DNA of 64,000 nucleotides. Origin: Microbacterium hatanonis (GTDB taxonomy: Bacteria > Actinomycetota > Actinomycetes > Actinomycetales > Microbacteriaceae). Location: contig NZ_VRSV01000001.1 of NCBI RefSeq assembly GCF_008017415.1, forward strand, positions 1,984,001-2,048,000, in the 5' to 3' direction. The position numbers and the translations under genes were made by a program. The notes beneath the pieces were generated by a model. The model worked only from the letters and a program-made list of their open reading frames with translations, was not told the DNA's origin and searched no databases. The number at the start of each line of letters is the position of its first letter. Position 1 is the first letter of the stretch. Shown here piece by piece: positions 54,229 through 64,000 of the stretch.

Positions 54229-55515
54229 TCAGCCCTTGATGTACGGCTTGCCCGCGGCCGCAGGTCCCCGGACGCGGCCCGCCAGGCCCACCACCGCGAA
54301 GATGGTCACCAGGTAGGGCAGCATCGCCAGGAAGTCTCCGGGGATCGGCGACCCGAGGTTGCCGAGCAGGGTCTGGAGGTTGGTGGCGAACCCGAACAGG
54401 AGCGCCGCCAGCGTGGCGCGCACCGGGTCCCACCCGCCGAAGATCACCGCGGCGAGGGCGATGAAGCCGAGGCCGTTGGTCATCTCCTTGTCGAAGCTGC
54501 CGACGGCGCCGAGGGTGAAGTACGCACCGCCGATGCCCGCGATGCCGCCGGCGAGCAGCAGGTTCCAGAAGCGGGTCGGGTTGACCTTGATGCCGACGGT
54601 GTCGGCGGCCTGCGGGTGCTCGCCGACGGCGCGAAGGCGCAGACCCCAGCGCGTCTTGTAGAGCCCCCACGCCACCGCGGGAACCGCGATGTACATGAGG
54701 TAGACGATGAGCGTCTGGTTGAACAGCACGGGCCCGAGCACCGGGATCTCGCTGAGGCCGGGGATGGCCCAGCGCGGGAAGCGCGGGGGGCTGTTGAGGG
54801 TGGCGCCGTTGGGCACCATGATCGCTCCGTGCAGGAAGCTCGTGAGACCCGTGATGAGCACGTTGAGCACGACGCCGACGATCACCTGGTCGACGAGATA
54901 GCGGATGGCGAAGAGACCGAGGACGGCTCCGACGAGGGCTCCGGCGAAGATGGCCGCGACGAGGCCGAGCACGTAGCTGCCCGTGATCGTGCCGACCAGC
55001 GCGCTCGTGAAGGCCGCGAGGAGGAACTGGGCCTCGATCGCGACGTTGACCACGCCCACCCGCTCGCCGATGACGCCGCCGAGCGCTCCGAAGACCAGCG
55101 GCACGGACAGCGAGATCGCACCGAAGAGCAGACCGGTGACGGGGACGAGGCCGTCCGCCGCCGACCAGGTGAGGAATCCGAACACGCCGACCAGCGCGAC
55201 GAGGATGGCGAGCCACAGCCCCGGGCGTCGGTAGCGCAGCGTCGACCAGACCGAGTACGCGGTGGCGAGGGCGAGGAGGATCGCGCACACCAGCACCGTC
55301 GGCCAGGTGGGCACGAGGATGTCGGGTGCGGTCCACGACGACGCTCGGTCGGCGAGGCGGTACGTGCTGACGCCCGTGCGTCCGGCGGGAAGGGCGAGCA
55401 GCAGCAGGAGGATCGTCGCCACGCCGAACGTGATCGACCCCTTCCAGCTGCGCTGGCGCGACATCTCGAGTCCGAGGTCGACGGGGACGTTGTCCTTGAC
55501 CGTGGCGGCGCTCAT
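54229..55515 (-). CDS. Nucleoside ABC importer permease
   Basis: 428 aa with about ten membrane segments. Matches BmpB/NupQ-type permeases of the BPD_transp_2 family: FGALGGVIGERVGVVNVAIEAQFLLAAF (EGQ/EAQ motif), then VDQVIVGVVLNVLITGLTSFLH and RTRWGLRLRAVGEHPQAADTVGIKVN. ATGA overlap with the other permease. Together with the BMP lipoprotein and ATPase it imports nucleosides. Confidence 0.9.
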   Translation of the reverse strand: MSAATVKDNVPVDLGLEMSRQRSWKGSITFGVATILLLLLALPAGRTGVSTYRLADRASSWTAPDILVPTWPTVLVCAILLALATAYSVWSTLRYRRPGLWLAILVALVGVFGFLTWSAADGLVPVTGLLFGAISLSVPLVFGALGGVIGERVGVVNVAIEAQFLLAAFTSALVGTITGSYVLGLVAAIFAGALVGAVLGLFAIRYLVDQVIVGVVLNVLITGLTSFLHGAIMVPNGATLNSPPRFPRWAIPGLSEIPVLGPVLFNQTLIVYLMYIAVPAVAWGLYKTRWGLRLRAVGEHPQAADTVGIKVNPTRFWNLLLAGGIAGIGGAYFTLGAVGSFDKEMTNGLGFIALAAVIFGGWDPVRATLAALLFGFATNLQTLLGNLGSPIPGDFLAMLPYLVTIFAVVGLAGRVRGPAAAGKPYIKG

Positions 55516-56788
55516 GCCGACACCGCCTTCCGTGCGGCGCGGCGCGTTCGCCGGGTGGGCGTCGCGGGGTCTTTCGGGAGGAAGAAGATCGTCCGCACCA
55601 GCGGTGGAGCCGCGATGAACAGCACGATCAGCGCCTGCACGACGAGCACGATGTCGACCGGGATGTTCTCCGCGATCTGCATCGTGAAGCTGCCCGCCTT
55701 GAGGGCGCCGAAGAGGATGCCCGCGGCGAAGACGCCCCACGCCCGGCTGCGGCCGAGCAGCGCCACGGTGATGGCGTCGAAGCCGATGCCGGCGTCGATG
55801 CCGTTGCCGAAGCCGCTCGTGATCGTGCCCGAGATCTGGTTCACACCGGCGAGACCGGCCAGCGCACCGGCGAGGGCCATCGCGTAGATGAGGATGCGCC
55901 CGACCTTCACGCCCGACGCGCGCGCCGCATGCGGGTTCTCGCCGACGGCACGCATCCGGAAACCGAGCGAGGACCGCTCGATCAGCCACCAGACGAAGAC
56001 CGTGGCCACGATCGCGACGAGGAACCCCCAGTTGACCGTGAGCGGCGCGGGGAAGATCGCGGGGAACTGCGCCGACACGGGCGTCGCCTGGGAGATCGGC
56101 TGCGATCCGCCCGGCCGCATCAGCAGACCCGGCGTCGAGAGCAACCACGACACGAAGTAGAACGCGACGAAGTTGAGCATGATCGTGAGGATCACCTCGT
56201 GCGCGCCGGTACGGGCTTTGAGCACGCCGACGATGCCGCCCCACACGGCCCCTCCGGCGAGGCCGGCGAGGATCGTGAGCGGGAGGTGGATCCACAGCGG
56301 CGCCTCGACCGAGAAGGCCACGAAGGCGGCCGTCGCGGCACCGATGAGCAGCTGACCGCGGCCACCGATGTTGAACAGACCGACGCGGAACGCGAGTCCG
56401 ACGCCGAGGCCGGCGGCGATCAGGGGCGTCGCGAAGTTCAGCGTGTCGGTGAGCGGCTTGATCGCCCGGAGGAAGTCGGGAGCATCGTAGTTGTAGATCG
56501 CGCCGCGGAAGAGCGCGGAGTAGGTGCCTGCGAAGGCGTCCCACACCGCGCCGAGCATGTCGCCCGGGCGGGCGAAGAAGTAGCCGGCCGTGCGGATCAC
56601 GTTCTGATCGGTCAGGGCGACGAGCAGACCGCCGATCAGCATCGACAGCACGATGGCCAGCACCGTGGTGACGACGTTGCCGCGCAGGAGGTCTGCGACG
56701 AAGGCGTTCTGCCGCGGCGCCGGAGGCGAGGACGGCGTCTGGCCCGCCAGCGGACCGGTGGCCGCGGGAAGCTCGGAGGAGGTGTCGG

Positions 56789-56792
<4 letters not shown>
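55512..56792 (-). CDS. Nucleoside ABC importer permease
   Basis: 426 aa, about ten membrane segments after a 25-aa Pro-rich cytoplasmic start. [36 protein letters not shown] is the BPD_transp_2 signature with [37 protein letters not shown] and [24 protein letters not shown] follow. ATGA overlaps with both the ATPase gene and the second permease. The two permeases probably form the heterodimeric channel. Confidence 0.9.
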
Positions 56793-58303
<1,511 letters not shown>

Positions 58304-58309
58304 GACGTC

Positions 58310-58315
58310 AATCTA
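58310..58315 (-). promoter_or_regulatory. Leaderless -10 box of the ABC ATPase and salvage operon
   Basis: TAGATT on the minus strand with a 6-nt spacer to the ATG at 58303. It lies downstream of the bmp terminator, so the operon does not depend on read-through. Confidence 0.5.
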
Positions 58316-58320
58316 ATCGA

Positions 58321-58393
58321 GAGGACGGGGCGGCAGGAGGCCGGCGGCCCGATCGAAAGGACGGGGACGGCAGGAGGCCGGCGGCCCGATCGA
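58321..58393. repeat. Tandem duplication of a 36-37 bp unit
   Basis: Copies at 58321-58356 and 58357-58393 differ by one substitution and one inserted base. The core is CGGCAGGAGGCCGGCGGCCC. It lies between the bmp terminator and the ATPase promoter; no gene. Confidence 0.85.
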
Positions 58394-58421
58394 GGGGGAA
58401 GTGGGTGGCACGAAGCCGGGC

Positions 58422-58461
58422 ACGACCACGGCCAGCCGGATCACCGGCTGGCCGTGGTCGT
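58422..58461 (-). terminator. Strong hairpin after the bmp gene
   Basis: ACGACCACGGCCAGCCGG (58422-58439) pairs perfectly with 58444-58461 over 18 bp around the 4-nt loop ATCA. It starts 8 nt after the bmp stop and separates the abundant binding protein from the membrane components. No T tract follows, so it acts as an intrinsic terminator or an mRNA 3'-end stabiliser. Confidence 0.75.
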
Positions 58462-58468
58462 AGCGAGA

Positions 58469-59587
58469 TCAGCCCTGGGCGGGCGACGACACCGATTCGG
58501 CGTCGATCGTGCCGTCGATGATCCCCTGACGGATCGTCTCCAGCTCGTCGGCGAGGCCGAGCGCGACCTCGTTCTCGAAGTCGTGGAAGCTCGAGATGCC
58601 CACGCCGTCGTTCTCCAGCACGCCGACGAACGGAGTGGTGTCGAACCCGCCGGCGGCGGCTTCCATCGCGGCTTCGTAGACGGCGACGTCCATGCCCTTG
58701 AGGATCGAGACGAGCAGCAGGTCGGCGACCGTCGGGTCGGTCTCGTAGACGTCCGCGTCGACGCCGAGCAGCGCAATGTTGCCGCCCGAGTCACGGATGG
58801 CCTGCGCGGCCGACTGGTAGATCGGGCCACCGACGGGCAGCAGCACGTCGACGTCCTGGTCGATGATGCCCTGAGCGAGCTGCTTGGCGACGTCGTTCGC
58901 GGCGAAGGCGTTGGTGAACTGGCCCTCCTGCGTGGCCGAGTCCCAACCGACGACCTGCACGTCGGTGCCCTTCTCGGAGTTGTAGTACTCGACGCCGCTC
59001 TGGAAGCCGTCCATGAAGATCGTCACCGGCGGGATCTTCGCTCCGCCGAAGGTGCCGACCTTGCCGGTCTGCGTGTACGAGGCGGCGGTGTAGCCGCCGA
59101 GGAATGCGGCCTGAGCGGTGTCGAACAGCAGCGGCTTGATGTTCGGCGCGTCGGTGGTGCCGTCGAAGTCGTTGTCGGCGGCGTCGTCGATGATCGCGAA
59201 CTCGACGTCGGGGTTGGCGAGAGCCGCCTCCACCGTCGGGGCGCTCAGGTTGAAGCCGACCGACACGATGAACGTGCAGTTCGCCGCGACGAGTCCGTCG
59301 AGGTTGGAGGCGTAGTCGGAGGCCGAGGCGGACTCCGTGCTGGTGACCTCGACGCCCAGCTCATCGGCGGCGCGGTTGAGCCCCTCGAAGCCGAGCTGGT
59401 TGAACGACTTGTCGTCGAATCCGCCCTCGTCCGAGACCATGCAGGGCTTGAACCCGTCGACCACCGTCGCGGCGCTGCCGCTCTCGGCGGGTGCGGCGGC
59501 GTCCGGCGCGGATCCACAGGCGGTCAGCAGCGCGAGGGTACCGACCATCGCGAGACCGCTGAGAACGGCCTTCTTCGTCGTCTTCAC
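58469..59587 (-). CDS. BMP-family nucleoside-binding lipoprotein
   Basis: 372 aa. Signal KTTKKAVLSGLAMVGTLALL ends in lipobox LTAC (mature Cys about residue 24). CMVSDEGGFDDKSFNQLGFEGL is the hallmark of the Med/BMP (PnrA-like) solute receptors; FIVSVGFNLSAPTVEAA and GAKIPPVTIFMDGFQSGVEYYN fit. The GTG has GGAGG upstream; an upstream extension of the frame has no signal. Binds nucleosides outside the cell for the ABC importer downstream. Confidence 0.93.
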   Translation of the reverse strand: MKTTKKAVLSGLAMVGTLALLTACGSAPDAAAPAESGSAATVVDGFKPCMVSDEGGFDDKSFNQLGFEGLNRAADELGVEVTSTESASASDYASNLDGLVAANCTFIVSVGFNLSAPTVEAALANPDVEFAIIDDAADNDFDGTTDAPNIKPLLFDTAQAAFLGGYTAASYTQTGKVGTFGGAKIPPVTIFMDGFQSGVEYYNSEKGTDVQVVGWDSATQEGQFTNAFAANDVAKQLAQGIIDQDVDVLLPVGGPIYQSAAQAIRDSGGNIALLGVDADVYETDPTVADLLLVSILKGMDVAVYEAAMEAAAGGFDTTPFVGVLENDGVGISSFHDFENEVALGLADELETIRQGIIDGTIDAESVSSPAQG

Positions 59588-59636
59588 AAAGTCCTCCAGA
59601 ACGGGGGTGCGACCTCCGGGTTCGGAGATCGATGCA

Positions 59637-59656
59637 GTCACATTACATATTGTGAC
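59637..59656 (-). promoter_or_regulatory. Palindromic operator overlapping the bmp promoter
   Basis: GTCACATTACATATTGTGAC with perfect 6-bp arms (GTCACA/TGTGAC). On the minus strand it contains TAATGT, a fit to the -10 consensus about 45-50 nt before the GTG of bmp, so a repressor bound here would block transcription. The regulator is not in the window. Confidence 0.55.
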
Positions 59657-59773
59657 GCTCCGCTCCACGGCCCGAACGGGGGCCGAGGGCCAATGGTTAC
59701 AAAGACGCAACAGAGGGGACACGGATGCTGCGCCCGGGCCGCCGATCGCGGTGAGGTCCGCAGCATCCGCCCG

Positions 59774-60892
59774 TCAGAGCACGTCGTTGCGCCCGGTGAG
59801 TTTCAGTGCGTCGACGACGCCCTTGACGCGCTGCGCGTTGTCGCTGGTCGTGACCAGGAGCGCGTCGGGGGTGTCGACCACCACGATGTCGTGAACGCCG
59901 ATCAGGCTGATCACGCGACTGGTCTGCGAGACGACGATGCCGCTCGAGGAGTCGGCGAGCACACGGGCGGTGCTGCCGAGGATCGCGAGCTCGCCCTTCC
60001 CGCCGTGGGAGTTGAGCTTCGCGAGGCTGGCGAAGTCCCCCACGTCGTCCCAGTCGAAGTGACCGGGGATCACGGCGAGACGCCCCTTGTCGGCGGCCGG
60101 CTCGGCCACGGCGTAGTCGATCGCGATCTTCTTGATCGTCGGCCACACCCGATCGACGACGGGCCCGCGGCGGTCGCGATCGTCCCAGGCCTCGGCGAGC
60201 TCCATGAGACCGGCGTGCAGCTCGGGTTCGTTGGCCTCGATCTCGGCGAGGAGCACGTCGGCCCGCGTGATGAACATGCCCGCGTTCCAGAGGTAGGCGC
60301 GGTCGGCGAAGTAGGCCTGCGCGGTCGCGAGGTCGGGCTTCTCGACGAAGCGCTCGACGAGCGCGGCCTCGGGGGCGCCCTCGACGTCGAGCTCATCGGC
60401 CTTCTTGATGTACCCGAATCCGATCGACGCCTCGCTCGGCTGGATGCCGATGGTGCAGATGTATCCCTCCCGGGCGACCGCGACGGCCTGCTGCACGGCG
60501 AACGCGAACGTGTTCGTCCCTCGGATCACGTGGTCGGCGGCGAAGGAACCGATCACGACGTCGGGCTCGCGGCGCACGAGGATCGCGGCGGCCAGACCGA
60601 TGGCGGCCGCCGAGTCGCGCGGCTCGGACTCGAGGATGACGTTCTTGTCGGCGATGCCCGGCAGCTCGCGTTCCACCGCGGCACGGTGCGCGCGCCCGGT
60701 GACCACGGCGATGCGGTCACGCCCCGTGAGCGGCTCGAGGCGGTCCCAGGTGTCGCGGAGCAGGGTCTGACCCGACCCCGTCAGGTCATGGAGGAACTTC
60801 GGCGCCTCGGCGCGCGAGAGAGGCCACAGCCGGCTGCCGATCCCCCCGGCGGGGATCACGGCGTAGAAGTCGTCGAGGGGGTGAGAAGCCAT
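59774..60892 (-). CDS. Mannose-1-phosphate guanylyltransferase
   Basis: 372 aa nucleotidyltransferase: FYAVIPAGGIGSRLWPLSRAEAPKFLHDL is the signature, with GSGQTLLRDTWDRL; FAADHVIRGTNTFAFAV, FGYIKKADEL, ERFVEKPDLATAQAYF and LWNAGMFITRADVLL follow, and GHFDWDDVGDFASL near the C-terminus. It makes GDP-mannose for glycan and lipid mannosylation. No phosphomannose isomerase domain is fused. The ATG lies 6 nt behind TACCCT. Located far from the polysaccharide locus; divergent from sdh. Confidence 0.92.
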   Translation of the reverse strand: MASHPLDDFYAVIPAGGIGSRLWPLSRAEAPKFLHDLTGSGQTLLRDTWDRLEPLTGRDRIAVVTGRAHRAAVERELPGIADKNVILESEPRDSAAAIGLAAAILVRREPDVVIGSFAADHVIRGTNTFAFAVQQAVAVAREGYICTIGIQPSEASIGFGYIKKADELDVEGAPEAALVERFVEKPDLATAQAYFADRAYLWNAGMFITRADVLLAEIEANEPELHAGLMELAEAWDDRDRRGPVVDRVWPTIKKIAIDYAVAEPAADKGRLAVIPGHFDWDDVGDFASLAKLNSHGGKGELAILGSTARVLADSSSGIVVSQTSRVISLIGVHDIVVVDTPDALLVTTSDNAQRVKGVVDALKLTGRNDVL

Positions 60893-60898
60893 GCCGCC

Positions 60899-60904
60899 AG
60901 GGTA
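60899..60904 (-). promoter_or_regulatory. Leaderless -10 box of the mannose-1-phosphate guanylyltransferase gene
   Basis: TACCCT on the minus strand with a 6-nt spacer to the ATG at 60892. Confidence 0.45.
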
Positions 60905-60959
60905 GTGGCGCGAAGGGGCTCCGCCCGTCGCGGCCGGGTGACCGGCATGTAAACGATTC

Positions 60960-60973
60960 TCTCGATATCGAGA
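60960..60973. promoter_or_regulatory. Perfect 14-bp palindrome upstream of sdhC
   Basis: TCTCGATATCGAGA, 40-50 nt upstream of the putative sdh -10 box TAGAAT (61015-61020). Nearby TTAGGAGGGCCTTAGG (60977-60992) has one half of a DtxR/IdeR-type iron box. It is a likely regulator binding site; which regulator is unknown. Confidence 0.5.
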
Positions 60974-61014
60974 TAGTTAGGAGGGCCTTAGGGGCGGACC
61001 TATGAGGCGCCGAA

Positions 61015-61020
61015 TAGAAT
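61015..61020 (+). promoter_or_regulatory. Putative -10 box of sdhCDAB
   Basis: TAGAAT, followed by a leader of about 80 nt ending in a GGGAGGA ribosome binding site before the GTG of sdhC. This operon is leadered, unlike many others here. Confidence 0.45.
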
Positions 61021-61105
61021 TGCGAAGCGCTCGCGCGCCGTCCGGGCTGCCCCGTGCGGGGGCATCGAATCGCCCCGAAACCGTGTTCGATCAGGGAGGA
61101 CGACC

Positions 61106-61540
61106 GTGTCAGCACCTGCACGCGTCACACCGTCGATATCCGAGACCACCTCGAAAGTCCCTCGCGGCACCCTCTACCGGGGTAACGAGGGAATGTGGTC
61201 GTGGGTGCTCCATCGCATCACCGGCATCGCGATCTTCTTCTTCCTCCTGGTGCACATCCTCGACACCGCGCTGATCCGCGTGTCGCCCGAGGCGTACGAC
61301 GCCGTGATCGGCACGTACAAGAACCCGATCATGGGTCTCGGTGAGGTCGCCCTCGTCGGTGCGATCGCGTATCACGCCTACAACGGGCTGCGCATCATCC
61401 TCGTCGACTTCTGGGGATGGGCCACCCGCCACCAGCGTCAGCTCTGGTGGGGCGTGCTCGGTCTCTGGGTCGTCACGATGCTCGGTTTCACGCCGCGCCA
61501 CCTCATCAACGTCTTCTCGAACATGGGAGTCGGACACTGA
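61106..61540 (+). CDS. sdhC: Succinate dehydrogenase cytochrome b556 subunit
   Basis: 144 aa membrane anchor of complex II. Three helices; GMWSWVLHRITGIAIFFFLLVHILDTAL contains the HRITG signature and a candidate heme-ligand His, and ALVGAIAYHAYNGLRIILVDF the second. Hands electrons from SdhB to quinone. GTG start with GGGAGGA upstream. TGATG overlap with sdhD. Confidence 0.94.
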   Translation: MSAPARVTPSISETTSKVPRGTLYRGNEGMWSWVLHRITGIAIFFFLLVHILDTALIRVSPEAYDAVIGTYKNPIMGLGEVALVGAIAYHAYNGLRIILVDFWGWATRHQRQLWWGVLGLWVVTMLGFTPRHLINVFSNMGVGH

Positions 61541-61986
61541 TGACCACCGCAGACCTCGCGGCACCGCGCACCCCCTACGTCCGCAAGAAGGGCGTCAACC
61601 TCGAGAAGTGGGGCTGGCTCTACATGCGCGCCTCCGGCGTGCTGCTGATCATCCTGATCTTCGGCCACCTGTTCTCGAACCTCCTGACCAACGACGGCAT
61701 CCACCAGATCGACTTCGCCTTCGTCGCCGGCAAGCTCGCCTCGCCGTTCTGGCAGTGGTGGGACGTCGCGATGCTCTGGCTCGCCCTCATCCACGGCGCG
61801 AACGGCATGCGCACGATCGTGAACGACTACGTCGCGACGCCGCTCATCCGCCGCATCCTGGTGTGGTCGCTCTGGACCTCGGCGGCATTCCTGATCCTCC
61901 TCGGCACGCTCGTCGTCTTCACGTTCGACCCGTGCATCGGGGTCAACGAGGCCAGCGTCCTCTGGGAAACCTGCACCGGCGCCTGA
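61540..61986 (+). CDS. sdhD: Succinate dehydrogenase membrane anchor subunit
   Basis: 148 aa, three membrane helices: [47 protein letters not shown] and [22 protein letters not shown]. The HGANGMRTI segment and the first-helix His are conserved in actinobacterial SdhD. Its ATG shares one base with the sdhC stop (TGATG). The other half of the quinone/heme anchor. Confidence 0.92.
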   Translation: MTTADLAAPRTPYVRKKGVNLEKWGWLYMRASGVLLIILIFGHLFSNLLTNDGIHQIDFAFVAGKLASPFWQWWDVAMLWLALIHGANGMRTIVNDYVATPLIRRILVWSLWTSAAFLILLGTLVVFTFDPCIGVNEASVLWETCTGA

Positions 61987-62035
61987 TCCGCACCTCCCCT
62001 CGCCCGCACTTCACCGACAGCAGAGGCATCTCCCC

Positions 62036-63865
<1,830 letters not shown>

Positions 63866-63867
63866 CC

Positions 63868-64000
63868 ATGGCATCGACAGTCATCGACACGACGGACGCC
63901 ACGGCGGAGGCCTCGGAGACCACGGCCGACACCGGCATCCAGTCGTTCATCGTCACCTTCAACGTGCGCCGGTTCGACCCGGAGTCCGACACCGAGCCGC
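63868..64000 (+). CDS. sdhB: Succinate dehydrogenase iron-sulfur subunit, N-terminal fragment
   Basis: Only 44 codons are visible; the gene is cut by the right edge. Start ATG 2 nt after the sdhA stop with GAGAGGA upstream. IQSFIVTFNVRRFDPESD is the beginning of the 2Fe-2S ferredoxin-like domain (family: V..RF.PE.D). Cluster-binding cysteines lie outside the window. The position after sdhA supports the call. Confidence 0.9.
   Translation, partial: MASTVIDTTDATAEASETTADTGIQSFIVTFNVRRFDPESDTEP

Noticed and set aside
60977-60992. Full DtxR/IdeR iron box upstream of sdhC
   Set aside because: Only the left TTAGG half and the central GCC match; the right half does not, so it is described as a half-site and not called as a feature.

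Overview
The window is high-GC chromosomal DNA of an actinobacterium, most likely Microbacterium or a close Microbacteriaceae relative (inferred from gene content and base composition, not from rRNA). Supporting features are very high third-position GC, many ATGA/GTGA gene overlaps, an acyl-CoA carboxylase epsilon subunit beside the beta subunit, a fused RmlC-RmlD protein, an LCP protein, and at least a dozen genes whose start codon lies 6-8 nt behind a TANNNT -10 box (leaderless transcripts). Codon use is mostly uniform. No tRNA, rRNA, phage, IS transposase or CRISPR array was found.

Layout. About 1-20.4 kb is a cell-surface polysaccharide locus: galactofuranose (glf and the start of a GlfT2-like transferase), several family-2 and family-4 glycosyltransferases, a Wzx-type flippase, a DUF6541 membrane protein, a GT2/DUF2304 lipid-sugar pair, dTDP-rhamnose synthesis (rmlA, rmlB, fused rmlCD), a Wzm/Wzt ABC exporter, an LCP attachment enzyme and a large secreted protein with a lysozyme-like N-terminus and repeats. 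20.4-25.8 kb holds purE and purK split by three unrelated genes, a PH-domain membrane protein and birA. 27-36 kb is acyl-CoA carboxylase (accD, accE, maf, accA) interrupted by a divergent operon of an RNA methyltransferase, a response regulator, a histidine kinase and a membrane protein. 36.4-41.6 kb holds an LpdA-like flavoprotein, purine nucleoside phosphorylase, a phosphohexomutase and a small GNAT locus. 41.7-49.4 kb is a mannitol PTS regulon that also carries HPr, enzyme I and an orphan EIIB. 51.3-59.6 kb is a nucleoside import and salvage cluster (BMP lipoprotein, ABC ATPase, two permeases, cdd, deoA, add). 59.8-64 kb holds a mannose-1-phosphate guanylyltransferase and sdhCDA with the start of sdhB.

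Working together: birA biotinylates the AccA chain that works with AccD/AccE. Nucleosides imported by the ABC system are deaminated and phosphorolysed, with the sugar phosphate passing to the phosphohexomutase. rml and manC supply activated sugars; the surface locus polymerises, exports and anchors the polymer.

The most unusual structure is a set of cassettes of about 1.1 kb, each bounded by a matched pair of long palindromic or inverted elements private to that cassette: around a DUF559 nuclease-like gene (25878-26982), around a small ORF plus GNAT (40492-41653) and around a second DUF559 nuclease-like gene (50209-51326). A fourth locus (35954-36397) has paired 101-bp repeats, each followed by an 18-bp tandem array, and no gene.
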